In this document: positions 40,134 to 48,337 of the stretch, piece after piece
Numbering within the stretch: position 1 is the first letter of the stretch
Layout of the letters: every line of letters begins with the position of its first letter
NCBI GenBank assembly: GCA_002835675.1
Contig: PIZR01000005.1
Location: 276,599-340,598, forward strand
DNA length: 64,000 bases
Direction of reading: 5' to 3'
DNA from: Bacillus sp. BA3
GTDB lineage: Bacteria > Bacillota > Bacilli > Bacillales > DSM-1321
Notes under the pieces: generated by a model
The model's input: the letters and a program-made list of their open reading frames with translations, nothing else
What the model was told of the DNA's origin: nothing
Database searches by the model: none
Program-made: the position numbers and the translations under genes

Positions 40134-41093
40134 ATGAATAATAAATGGAAGCAGATAGTTGCGATAAGTGCCATTGCAGGTATATCATGGTTATTAGTGC
40201 AAAATCCATATACACAAATTTATTTGACCCAATTAACCGATGATTCAGTTGCTTCAATGAAGCAAGAAGACGAGCTTCTTTTACAAATAAAAGAATCAAC
40301 AAAAAAATATGAGATTGCACCACAGGATGCACGAATAGATTCTGTCTGGAAAACCGTTCCTGCATATAACGGCCTAAAGGTAAATATTGATGATTCGTAT
40401 AAAGCCATGAAGAAGGAGGGCGTGTTCGATAAGAATAAGCTGGTGTTTCAGCAGGTTCCTGCGAAGATACATATGGAGGATCTGGATCCGGCTCCGATCT
40501 ACCGGGCCCATCCCGAAAAGCCAGTCGTTTCATTTTTAATCAATGTAGCCTGGGGGAATGAATATTTACAAGATATGTTGGCCGTGTTAAAAAAGTATAA
40601 TGTCAAGGCCACTTTTTTCCTGGAAGGCAATTGGACCAAGAAAAACCCAGATTTAGCCAAAATGATTAAGGGTGGCGGACATGAAATTGGAAATCATTCT
40701 TATTCACATCCCGATATGAAAAACATCTCCGCACAAGCTACACGTGAGGAAATTCGAAAAACGAACGAAGTCATTGAAGCGGTGACGGGTTTGAAAATGA
40801 AATGGTTCGCACCACCAAGTGGAAGCTACCGGGACGAAACGGTGAAAATCGCGGATTCTTTCGGTATGGAGACCGTCATGTGGAGTGTGGATACGATCGA
40901 CTGGCAAAAGCCAAGCCCTGAAGTCCTTCAACAAAGAGTGCTTTCTAAGGTACACCCCGGAGCATTTATATTGATGCATCCGACGGAATCTACTGCAAAA
41001 TCATTGGAAACGTTAATAATTGAAATAAAAAAGAAAGATTTAGATGTGGTTACCGTTTCGGAAGCAGTAGATGAAGAGCGATCGAATCCATAA
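40134..41093 (+). CDS. ylxY: YlxY, NodB-fold polysaccharide deacetylase homologue
   Basis: 319 aa. Signal-anchor at 6-24 (IVAISAIAGISWLLV), so extracytoplasmic. NodB-like domain from about 128. The metal-binding H188-x3-H192 (HSYSH) and the LMHPTES motif are present, but the usual first motif TFDDGP, which supplies the Asp base and metal ligand, is replaced by INVAWG at 136-141. The Arg of the RxPY motif is also not evident (FAPPSGSY). B. subtilis YlxY occupies the same site after pnpA. Activity as a deacetylase is therefore doubtful. Confidence 0.88.
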   Translation: MNNKWKQIVAISAIAGISWLLVQNPYTQIYLTQLTDDSVASMKQEDELLLQIKESTKKYEIAPQDARIDSVWKTVPAYNGLKVNIDDSYKAMKKEGVFDKNKLVFQQVPAKIHMEDLDPAPIYRAHPEKPVVSFLINVAWGNEYLQDMLAVLKKYNVKATFFLEGNWTKKNPDLAKMIKGGGHEIGNHSYSHPDMKNISAQATREEIRKTNEVIEAVTGLKMKWFAPPSGSYRDETVKIADSFGMETVMWSVDTIDWQKPSPEVLQQRVLSKVHPGAFILMHPTESTAKSLETLIIEIKKKDLDVVTVSEAVDEERSNP

Positions 41094-41139
41094 AGTATTG
41101 GTTACGATAGCAGCATAGAATGATTGGGAGGAATGTTAG

Positions 41140-42366
41140 TTGATTAAGAAATACACGTGTCAAAATGGAGTTAGAATTGTATTGGAAAATATTCCAACTG
41201 TACGCTCTGCAGCAATTGGAGTATGGATCAAAACAGGTTCAAGAAATGAAACACCGGAATTGAATGGGGTCTCACATTTCTTGGAGCATATGTTCTTCAA
41301 AGGAACAGCTACGAGAAATGCGCGTGAAATTGCCGAGTCATTCGATAGTATTGGCGGACAGGTGAATGCATTCACTTCAAAAGAGTATACATGCTATTAT
41401 GCTAAAGTAATGGATAACCATGCAAGCTATGCGCTTGAAATCCTTGCTGATATGTTCTTCAACTCAACATTTGATGGGGAAGAATTGAAAAAAGAAAAAA
41501 ATGTCGTCTACGAAGAAATCAAAATGTACGAAGACACACCTGATGACATTGTCCATGACCTCTTAAGCAAGGCGGTATATGAAAATCATCCCCTTGGCTA
41601 TCCGATACTTGGCACGGAAAATACGCTTGAAACGTTCAATAGTGATACATTAAAAAAATACGTCCATGACATGTATACACCCGATAAAGTAGTTGTATCC
41701 ATTGCTGGGAATGTAGATGAAAAAATGATTAAGGAAGTCGAAAGCTACTTTGGCTCGTATCAAGGAGGGGAAGATCGTCTTGAATTGGTCAAGCCTTCCT
41801 TCCATGAAAATAGGATCACCCGTAAAAAAGATACGGAACAAGCCCACTTATGCCTTGGTTACAAAGGGTTGGAAATCGGCAATGATAAAACATACAGCCT
41901 GATTACCTTGAATAATATTCTTGGAGGAAGCATGAGCAGCCGCCTATTCCAGGACGTCAGGGAGCAACGAGGCCTTGCCTATTCCGTTTATTCCTATCAT
42001 TCCAGCTATCAAGATAGCGGTATGGTGACAGTATATGGGGGGACAGGCACAAATCAGCTTGACAGCCTGTATGAAACCATTCAGGAAACACTGGATACTT
42101 TAAAGAGGGATGGCATTACCGAAAAGGAATTACGGAATAGTAAAGAGCAACTTAAAGGCAGCTTGATGCTTAGCCTTGAAAGCACGAATAGCCGCATGAG
42201 CCGGAACGGAAAAAATGAGCTGATGTTGGGTGAGCACCGTTCCCTTGATGATATCATCATCAAGATTGACGCGGTGACGGAGGATACCGTCAATGAATTG
42301 GCAAACCAGATCTTTACGGAACATTCATTGTCATTAGTGAGCCCGTTGGAAAACTGGGATAAATAA
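41140..42366 (+). CDS. mlpA: M16 family zinc peptidase MlpA (YmxG)
   Basis: 408 aa, TTG start after GGGAGG. Pitrilysin/insulinase superfamily, related to mitochondrial processing peptidase beta. Inverted zinc motif HxxEH at 46-50 (HFLEHMFFKG) with the distal Glu in YEEIKMYEDTPDD. The C-terminal half has GGSMSSRLFQDVREQRGLAYSV, typical of the second M16 lobe. In B. subtilis it is linked to control of extracellular protease expression. A terminator follows. Confidence 0.94.
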   Translation: MIKKYTCQNGVRIVLENIPTVRSAAIGVWIKTGSRNETPELNGVSHFLEHMFFKGTATRNAREIAESFDSIGGQVNAFTSKEYTCYYAKVMDNHASYALEILADMFFNSTFDGEELKKEKNVVYEEIKMYEDTPDDIVHDLLSKAVYENHPLGYPILGTENTLETFNSDTLKKYVHDMYTPDKVVVSIAGNVDEKMIKEVESYFGSYQGGEDRLELVKPSFHENRITRKKDTEQAHLCLGYKGLEIGNDKTYSLITLNNILGGSMSSRLFQDVREQRGLAYSVYSYHSSYQDSGMVTVYGGTGTNQLDSLYETIQETLDTLKRDGITEKELRNSKEQLKGSLMLSLESTNSRMSRNGKNELMLGEHRSLDDIIIKIDAVTEDTVNELANQIFTEHSLSLVSPLENWDK

Positions 42367-42374
42367 TGACGGAC

Positions 42375-42419
42375 AAGTCTGCACCTTCCTTTAATTAATG
42401 GGGGGGCAGGCTTTTTTTC
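42375..42419 (+). terminator. Intrinsic terminator after mlpA
   Basis: AAGTCTGC (42375-42382) pairs with GCAGGCTT (42406-42413) with one G-U; CACC/GGGG extends the stem; T-run to 42418. Confidence 0.8.
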
Positions 42420-42528
42420 TTTGAATGCGGGAGGGTCCAATGTTATGGACAATATTTGGATAAATGCCTTCTAAGTTTACCTTTTTCGGATATAGATTGA
42501 ATAGAAGGCCAAAAAGGGGGAACCAAAT

Positions 42529-42798
42529 TTGAGGTTGAGCGAATTGAGCGGTAAGGAAATAGTCGATGTGAATAGGGCGGAAAGATTAGGGATCCTTGGT
42601 CAGACCGATTTGGAAATAGATGAAACTGGACAAATTACCTCATTGATCATCCCATCTGTCAAATGGTTCGGCCTTTTAAGGAATGGCAGTGAAATAAGAG
42701 TTCCTTGGGAACATATAAAAAAAATCGGTGCGGATATGGTCATCATTGACTTTCAGGAAGGACTTTCACTTAAAGACGGAGAGCATATGGACGGATGA
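42529..42798 (+). CDS. ymxH: YmxH/YlmC-type PRC-barrel protein
   Basis: 89 aa, TTG start behind AAGGGGGAACC. PRC-barrel-like small protein: MRLSELSGKEIVDVNRAERLG, then DLEIDETGQITSLIIPS and IRVPWEHIKKIGADMVIID. Such proteins, including YlmC, are common in sporulating Firmicutes. Molecular role unknown. Same position between mlpA and the dpa operon as in B. subtilis. Confidence 0.9.
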   Translation: MRLSELSGKEIVDVNRAERLGILGQTDLEIDETGQITSLIIPSVKWFGLLRNGSEIRVPWEHIKKIGADMVIIDFQEGLSLKDGEHMDG

Positions 42799-42843
42799 TC
42801 ACGCTCGCGCCAGGCTCCTTGAACTTCACGGAATACAAGCTCG

Positions 42844-42880
42844 AAAACGCCTTAGCTGGCAATAGCTATGGCGTTTTTTC
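42844..42880 (+). terminator. Intrinsic terminator after ymxH
   Basis: AAAACGCC (42844-42851) with AGCT/AGCT inner pairs, then GGCGTTTTTT (42870-42879). Confidence 0.85.
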
Positions 42881-42889
42881 TTTTCTTAT

Positions 42890-42918
42890 CACCGTTTTTT
42901 AAGTGAAAACATAAGATG
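42890..42918 (+). promoter_or_regulatory. Sigma-K-like promoter before dpaA
   Basis: CACC (42890-42893), 16-nt spacer, CATAAGATG (42910-42918), compared with the sigma-K consensus mACm-N16-CATAnnnTA. The B. subtilis dpaAB genes are sigma-K dependent in the mother cell. Confidence 0.45.
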
Positions 42919-43027
42919 GCAGGGTAACTAGAGAATGTAGCAAAAACCGAATTGCTTCCTGAAGGAATTGTATATCATGAGGCAAGGAATGTTTAGGATC
43001 TTTTATATAAAGAAGGTGACGGTTTTA

Positions 43028-43930
43028 ATGCTCACAGGCATGCAAATCGCTGTAATTGGTGGAGATGCGCGTCAGCTTGAAGTTGTCCGTAAACTGACGG
43101 AGCTGGATGCAAAGCTATTATTGGTAGGTTTTGAACAGCTCGACCATGCTTTTACAGGAGCGGTTAAGGAAAAAATGGAAGATATAAACTTCAAGGAATT
43201 AGATTCAGTTATTTTACCTGTCCGGGGCACGGATTCAGATGGGAAAGTAGAAACGATCTTTTCCAGTGAAGAGGTTGTTTTGACTGAAGAAATGATAAAA
43301 AATACCCCGGCACATTGCATTTTTTATGCAGGAATCAGTAACGACTACCTTAATGAGATATTCAAGAAAGTGGATCGCAAACTCGTTCTATTGTTCGAAC
43401 GTGATGATGTGGCTATTTATAATTCGATTCCCACTGTTGAGGGTACAATCATGATGGCCATTCAACATACGGATTTTACTATCCATGGATCGAATGTAGC
43501 CGTTCTCGGTCTGGGAAGGGTCGGAATGAGTGTAGCCCGGTCATTCCATGCACTTGGAGCAAAAGTGAAGGTGGGGGCAAGAAAAAGCGAAGATATTGCG
43601 AGGATCAGTGAAATGGCATTAGCCCCTTTTCATTTAAATGAACTCGCTGCAGAAATGAAAGATGTTGATATATGTATCAATACGATTCCTTTTCCGATAA
43701 TTACCGCAAAAGTTATAGCCAATATGCCCGTTCATACATTAATCATCGACCTTGCTTCAAAACCGGGGGGAACGGATTTTCGTTACGCTGAAAAAAGGGG
43801 AATTAAGGCGCTGTTGGCACCGAGCCTACCGGGTATAGTTGCCCCGAAAACAGCTGGTCAGATATTAGCGAATGCACTGGGACTATTGATTCAAGGCGAG
43901 TTCTTGAAAAGGAAGGGGAAAATGATATGA
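43028..43930 (+). CDS. dpaA: Dipicolinate synthase subunit A
   Basis: 300 aa from ATG 43028, 8 nt after AAGGTGA (spoVFA in B. subtilis). With DpaB it converts (hydroxy)dihydrodipicolinate to dipicolinic acid for the spore core. MQIAVIGGDARQLEVVRKL is the N-terminal signature. The Rossmann domain has VAVLGLGRVGMSVAR at about 160, and LLAPSLPGIVAPKTAGQIL ends the domain. A longer in-frame start at 42968 lacks a ribosome site. The stop overlaps dpaB. Confidence 0.96.
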   Translation: MLTGMQIAVIGGDARQLEVVRKLTELDAKLLLVGFEQLDHAFTGAVKEKMEDINFKELDSVILPVRGTDSDGKVETIFSSEEVVLTEEMIKNTPAHCIFYAGISNDYLNEIFKKVDRKLVLLFERDDVAIYNSIPTVEGTIMMAIQHTDFTIHGSNVAVLGLGRVGMSVARSFHALGAKVKVGARKSEDIARISEMALAPFHLNELAAEMKDVDICINTIPFPIITAKVIANMPVHTLIIDLASKPGGTDFRYAEKRGIKALLAPSLPGIVAPKTAGQILANALGLLIQGEFLKRKGKMI

Positions 43931-44529
43931 GTCTCAAAGGGAAACGTATTGGTTTCGGATTAACAGGATCACATTGCACATATGATGAAGTGTTTCCGGA
44001 AATAGAAAAACTTGTAAACGAAGGTGCGGAAGTCATTCCAATCGTAACATCGACTGTCCAAAACACGGAAACCCGTTTTGGAAAGGGAGAGGACTGGGTC
44101 GAAAGAATAGAAAAATTGACGGGGAACCATGTCGTTGATACAATCGTCAAAGCAGAGCCTTTAGGACCTAAATTGCCACTTGATTGCATGGTGATCGCTC
44201 CTTTAACGGGTAACTCAATGAGTAAAATGGCAAATGCACTTACCGATTCGCCAGTACTTATGGCTGCAAAAGCGACGATGAGAAATCACCGTCCAGTCGT
44301 AGTCGCGATATCAACTAATGATGCACTTGGGTTAAATGGTGTCAATCTAATGAGGCTGATGGCAGCTAAAGACATTTATTTCGTTCCATATGGCCAGGAT
44401 AATCCCAAAGGAAAACCAAGTTCCATGGTTGCGAGGATGAGCATGATAAGGGATACGATCATAGCGGCATTGGAAAGGGAACAGATTCAACCTGTCATCG
44501 TCGAAAGGTTCAAGGATGATTTAGTCTGA
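43927..44529 (+). CDS. dpaB: Dipicolinate synthase subunit B (flavoprotein)
   Basis: 200 aa (spoVFB). Flavoprotein-family fold; GFGLTGSHCTYDEVFPEIEK is the flavin-binding N-terminus, and DCMVIAPLTGNSMSKMANAL and KATMRNHRPVVVAIS are characteristic. It partners DpaA. ATG overlaps the dpaA stop; GGAAGGGG provides the ribosome site. asd follows after 213 nt, so it may be transcribed both by read-through and from a promoter of its own. Confidence 0.96.
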   Translation: MSLKGKRIGFGLTGSHCTYDEVFPEIEKLVNEGAEVIPIVTSTVQNTETRFGKGEDWVERIEKLTGNHVVDTIVKAEPLGPKLPLDCMVIAPLTGNSMSKMANALTDSPVLMAAKATMRNHRPVVVAISTNDALGLNGVNLMRLMAAKDIYFVPYGQDNPKGKPSSMVARMSMIRDTIIAALEREQIQPVIVERFKDDLV

Positions 44530-44659
44530 ACAAGTATTACTGCCTCAAACCAGCTTTCTAACGACTGACATATATGCATAAATTTGTAGGTTGAAGTTAT
44601 GAAAAACCACTCCACTACCAGAATATTTTGTTGAAGTGCGACCCTTTGGAATGTTAATG

Positions 44660-44668
44660 TGTTAAAAT
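44660..44668 (+). promoter_or_regulatory. Possible extended -10 for asd
   Basis: TGTTAAAAT about 75 nt before the asd start, without a good -35. It would allow vegetative expression of asd-dapG-dapA apart from the sporulation promoter. Confidence 0.3.
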
Positions 44669-44742
44669 AAATGATATTCTGAAAAAGAAGCAGTAAATCC
44701 AATAAATAACTAATTTAAGAGATAGAAAAGGAGTATGTATAA

Positions 44743-45798
44743 ATGACTGAGACACAGGGATTGCGTATTGCAGTTGTGGGAGCAACTGGGGCAGTAGGAC
44801 AACAAATGATTTCAACACTCGAACAAAGGGACTTACCGATTAAGAAAATCATCTTTTTATCATCGGCTCGTTCCGCAGGAATCAAACTTACGTTTAAGGG
44901 CGAAGAAATCGAAGTGCAGGAAGCAAAACCTGAAAGCTTTGAAGGCATCGATATCGCTTTATTCAGTGCTGGTGGAAGCGTGTCTAAGGAATTGGCTCCA
45001 GAAGCAGTTAAACGCGGTGCGATAGTAGTGGATAATACAAGCGCATTCCGCATGGATGAAAATGTGCCGTTAGTCGTTCCTGAAGTAAATGAAGAAGACT
45101 TGAAACAGCATAATGGGATCATTGCAAATCCAAATTGTTCAACTATCCAAATGGTTGTGGCATTGGAACCTATTCGCAAGACATACGGCTTATCAAAAAT
45201 TGTTGTTTCTACCTATCAGGCTGTTTCGGGTGCAGGTGCAGCTGCGATAAATGAATTAAAGGAACAAGCTCGCGACTTGCTTGATGAAAAAGAAATAGAT
45301 CCGAAAATTTTACCGGTAAAAGGGGACGAAAAGCATTATCAAATCGCTTTTAACGTCATTCCCCAAATCGATAAATTCCAAGATAACGGGTACACATTCG
45401 AAGAGATGAAAATGATTAATGAAACAAAGAAAATCATGCATATGCAAAACCTTCCAGTGGCTGCAACTTGCGTGAGGCTTCCTGTTGTAACAGGTCATTC
45501 GGAATCTGTATACATTGAAGTTGAAAAAGAAGGCATAGCGGCTTCTCAGATCAAAGAGCTAATGAAAACGGCACCTGGAATAGTGTTAGAAGATGAACCG
45601 GAACAACAAGTTTACCCTACGCCTGCTTCATCCGTCGGCAAGAATGATGTATTCGTCGGTCGGATTCGCAAAGATTTGGATGAAGATAAAGGCTTCCATT
45701 TATGGGTGGTTTCCGATAATCTATTAAAAGGAGCAGCTTGGAATTCCGTTCAAATTGCTGAGAGCCTTTTGAAATTAGGTTTGGTTACCGTTAAGTAA
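44743..45798 (+). CDS. asd: Aspartate-semialdehyde dehydrogenase
   Basis: 351 aa. Makes aspartate semialdehyde from aspartyl phosphate with NADPH; feeds lysine/DAP, threonine and methionine. N-terminal [12 protein letters not shown] binds NADP. The catalytic Cys is C132 ([14 protein letters not shown]). [11 protein letters not shown] and the C-terminal [20 protein letters not shown] are also typical. AAAAGGAG precedes the ATG. Dap pathway genes follow. Confidence 0.97.
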   Translation: MTETQGLRIAVVGATGAVGQQMISTLEQRDLPIKKIIFLSSARSAGIKLTFKGEEIEVQEAKPESFEGIDIALFSAGGSVSKELAPEAVKRGAIVVDNTSAFRMDENVPLVVPEVNEEDLKQHNGIIANPNCSTIQMVVALEPIRKTYGLSKIVVSTYQAVSGAGAAAINELKEQARDLLDEKEIDPKILPVKGDEKHYQIAFNVIPQIDKFQDNGYTFEEMKMINETKKIMHMQNLPVAATCVRLPVVTGHSESVYIEVEKEGIAASQIKELMKTAPGIVLEDEPEQQVYPTPASSVGKNDVFVGRIRKDLDEDKGFHLWVVSDNLLKGAAWNSVQIAESLLKLGLVTVK

Positions 45799-45857
45799 AA
45801 ATTTTATTCTTAATGAACTCGACAGAAAATTAAATTCCAATAGGATAGAGAGTTTTT

Positions 45858-45884
45858 GTCAGCTTCCCGGATTGGGAAGCTGGC
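45858..45884 (+). other. Stable hairpin just upstream of dapG
   Basis: GTCAGCTTCCC (45858-45868), GGATT loop, GGGAAGCTGGC (45874-45884): 11 bp, one G-U. It ends 7 nt before the dapG Shine-Dalgarno. Little U follows on the + strand, whereas a T5 run lies on its left, so it is an odd terminator; it could be an attenuator, a processing site or a minus-strand terminator. Confidence 0.5.
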
Positions 45885-45904
45885 TTATATTTGGGGTGCA
45901 TATT

Positions 45905-47131
45905 ATGAAAATTATCGTCCAGAAATACGGTGGGACATCCGTTCGTGATGAGGAAAGCCGTTCATTCGCCAAGGGGCATATTGAAAATGCGATTAAAGAA
46001 GGCTATAAAGTGGTGGTTGTGGTTTCAGCAATGGGAAGAAAAGGCGATCCTTATGCAACGGATACCTTACTTTCCCTGGTAAATGGAGCGAAAGCCTGCC
46101 TTTCAAAACGGGAACAGGATTTACTTATGTCAGTAGGGGAAACGATATCATCTGTCGTATTTACGAACATGCTCTTGGAGCATGGTATTGATGCGGTCGC
46201 ATATACTGGAGCTCAAGCGGGATTCTTGACGAATACCGACTATTCAAGTGCGAAAATTATCGAAATGAAATGCGACCGTCTCATGAAAGAACTTGAGGTG
46301 AAGGATGTCGTCGTTGTAGCGGGTTTCCAGGGAGCGGCTAAAAACGGGGACATCACGACCATCGGCCGTGGTGGAAGTGATACTTCAGCCGCAGCATTAG
46401 GTGCGGCATTGCAAGCTGAACGTGTCGATATATTTACGGATGTGGAAGGAATCATGACGGCAGATCCACGTATTGCCGATCAAGCTCGTCCATTATCAAT
46501 CGTTTCATATACAGAAGTTTGCAATATGGCATATCAAGGGGCAAAGGTCATTCATCCGAGAGCTGTTGAAATTGCGATGCAGGCGAAAGTCCCGATTCGG
46601 ATAAGGTCAACGTACAGCGAAGGTTTGGGAACACTTGTTACTAGCATGAACAAGGGAAGTCAGGGCAGTGACATACGTGAAAGGCTCGTGACCGGGATTG
46701 CCCATGTACCTAAGATCACTCAAATCAAGGTCCGTGCGAAAAAAGATCAGTATAATCTGCAGGCAGAAGTTTTTAAAGCAATGGCCAATGCCTCCATTTC
46801 AGTGGACTTTATAAATATATATCCAAGTGGCGTAGTTTATACCGTTTCCGAGGAGATGACTGAACTTGCCCTCACGATTTTGGCCGAGCTTGGTCATGAA
46901 CCGGTCATTGAACGGAATTGTGCCAAGGTTTCAGTAGTCGGTGCAGGCATCAATGGAGTGCCAGGCGTTGCAGCGAAGATTGTCACAGCACTATCTGAAA
47001 AGGAAATTGCCATTCTCCAGTCAGCGGACAGCCATACGACAATTTGGGTACTCTTAAAAGAGGAAGATTTAATAGAAGCTGTTAATTCCCTGCACTATGC
47101 GTTTCAATTGCATGAAAGGGAAGTCCAATAA
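45905..47131 (+). CDS. dapG: Aspartate kinase I (DAP-sensitive type)
   Basis: 408 aa from ATG 45905, after GGGGTG. Phosphorylates aspartate, the first step toward DAP, lysine, threonine and methionine. N-terminal KYGGTSVRD and VVVSAMGRKGDP are kinase signatures; TTIGRGGSDTSAAALGAALQ and FTDVEGIMTADPRI follow. Two C-terminal ACT domains (about 265-400) sense end products; the isozyme assignment rests on synteny with B. subtilis dapG. Start at 45872 rejected (no ribosome site, runs through the hairpin). Confidence 0.95.
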   Translation: MKIIVQKYGGTSVRDEESRSFAKGHIENAIKEGYKVVVVVSAMGRKGDPYATDTLLSLVNGAKACLSKREQDLLMSVGETISSVVFTNMLLEHGIDAVAYTGAQAGFLTNTDYSSAKIIEMKCDRLMKELEVKDVVVVAGFQGAAKNGDITTIGRGGSDTSAAALGAALQAERVDIFTDVEGIMTADPRIADQARPLSIVSYTEVCNMAYQGAKVIHPRAVEIAMQAKVPIRIRSTYSEGLGTLVTSMNKGSQGSDIRERLVTGIAHVPKITQIKVRAKKDQYNLQAEVFKAMANASISVDFINIYPSGVVYTVSEEMTELALTILAELGHEPVIERNCAKVSVVGAGINGVPGVAAKIVTALSEKEIAILQSADSHTTIWVLLKEEDLIEAVNSLHYAFQLHEREVQ

Positions 47132-47180
47132 TCAGGTTTTTTAATAAATAAAGGTTTTAAAAATTAAAGAGGTGTTAGAA

Positions 47181-48047
47181 ATGATATTTGGTAGAGTATC
47201 AACCGCAATGGTCACCCCTTTCGATAGCAAGGGAAATGTTGATTTTCAAAAGACGACTTCATTGGTTAATTACTTATTAGCGAATGGAACCGATTCGCTT
47301 GTGCTTTCGGGAACGACAGGGGAATCCCCAACTTTATCTTCGGAGGAGAAAATTGCATTATTGCGTCATGTTTCAAAGGTTGTTGAAAAACGTGTTCCCA
47401 TCATCATGGGTACAGGAAGCAACAATACGTATGCGTCCATCGAGTTGACAAAAAAAGCGGAACAAAATGGCGCCGATGCGATAATGCTGGTTGCCCCGTA
47501 TTATAGTAAATCTAATCAAGAAGGTCTTTACCAGCATTTTAAGGCTATTGCAGCTAGTACGGCCCTTCCTGTCATGGTATATAATATCCCTGGGCGCGCT
47601 TCGGTTAACATTGAACCGGAAACGATCATCCGCCTTTCAAAAATTCCTAATATCGTTGCCGTTAAGGAAGCGAGCGGGGATTTAAACGCTATGACCCAAA
47701 TCATAGCCGGCACGGATGAAGATTTTGCATTATATAGTGGGGACGACGCTTTAACACTCCCAGTATTGGCTATTGGTGGTGTGGGTGTAGTTTCGGTTGC
47801 TTCACATATTGCAGGTAATGAGTTGCAGAAAATAGTGGAGGCCTTCATCAGCGGGGACTTGAAAGAGGCAGCCAGGCTGCATCAGGAACTGTTACCGCTT
47901 ATAAAAGGTTTGTTTGCAGCGCCAAGCCCTGCACCTGTCAAAACAGCGCTTCAGTTATATGGAATTGACGTTGGATCGGTGAGACTTCCAATCGTGCCAT
48001 TGACTGAGCAGGAGCGCCTAGCATTAACCAAGGTATTAAAAAAATAA
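47181..48047 (+). CDS. dapA: 4-hydroxy-tetrahydrodipicolinate synthase
   Basis: 288 aa from ATG 47181 (AAAGAGGTG upstream; a GTG at 47172 overlaps that site). Condenses pyruvate with aspartate semialdehyde; its product is the precursor both of lysine/DAP and of dipicolinate. Schiff-base lysine K162 in VAVKEASGD; GTTGESPTLS binds substrate, YNIPGRASVNI carries the catalytic Tyr. It closes the dpaA-dpaB-asd-dapG-dapA cluster. Confidence 0.97.
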   Translation: MIFGRVSTAMVTPFDSKGNVDFQKTTSLVNYLLANGTDSLVLSGTTGESPTLSSEEKIALLRHVSKVVEKRVPIIMGTGSNNTYASIELTKKAEQNGADAIMLVAPYYSKSNQEGLYQHFKAIAASTALPVMVYNIPGRASVNIEPETIIRLSKIPNIVAVKEASGDLNAMTQIIAGTDEDFALYSGDDALTLPVLAIGGVGVVSVASHIAGNELQKIVEAFISGDLKEAARLHQELLPLIKGLFAAPSPAPVKTALQLYGIDVGSVRLPIVPLTEQERLALTKVLKK

Positions 48048-48057
48048 AAAGACACGG

Positions 48058-48090
48058 AACAAGCTGATCGTTGAAGATTGGCTTGTTTTT
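48058..48090 (+). terminator. Intrinsic terminator after dapA
   Basis: AACAAGCTGATC (48058-48069) pairs with GATTGGCTTGTT (48076-48087; two G-U pairs), then TTT. Confidence 0.85.
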
Positions 48091-48259
48091 ACATAAAGAT
48101 GTATATGAATGGGATATACTTTCCGATTTCGGATAAAAAATAATTGAATTTTTTTATAATCAATCGAAACTGGATAAAAGTACTAAGGAATCTCTTACAT
48201 AATAGGTTGTTTTATGTTTTATTTGATTAAATGAAAAGTCCCTCTGAAAATGGTAAGTG

Positions 48260-48289
48260 TTGTCATGTTTTTTGAACATCGGTTATAAT
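48260..48289 (+). promoter_or_regulatory. Sigma-A promoter for rnjB
   Basis: TTGTCA (48260-48265), 18-nt spacer, TATAAT (48284-48289); about 40-nt leader. The remaining 48091-48259 is AT-rich with nothing I can name. Confidence 0.6.
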
Positions 48290-48337
48290 GAATTCATTGG
48301 GAAATTATGAACGGGATTTTTTAAGGAGGATATTCGA

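Noticed and set aside
42968..43027. 20-residue extension of DpaA
   Set aside because: No ribosome site precedes it; ATG 43028 with AAGGTGA gives the MLTGMQIAVIGG start typical of DpaA.
44530..44742. Lysine riboswitch before asd
   Set aside because: The characteristic conserved junction sequences were not seen, and no terminator adjoins the asd start.
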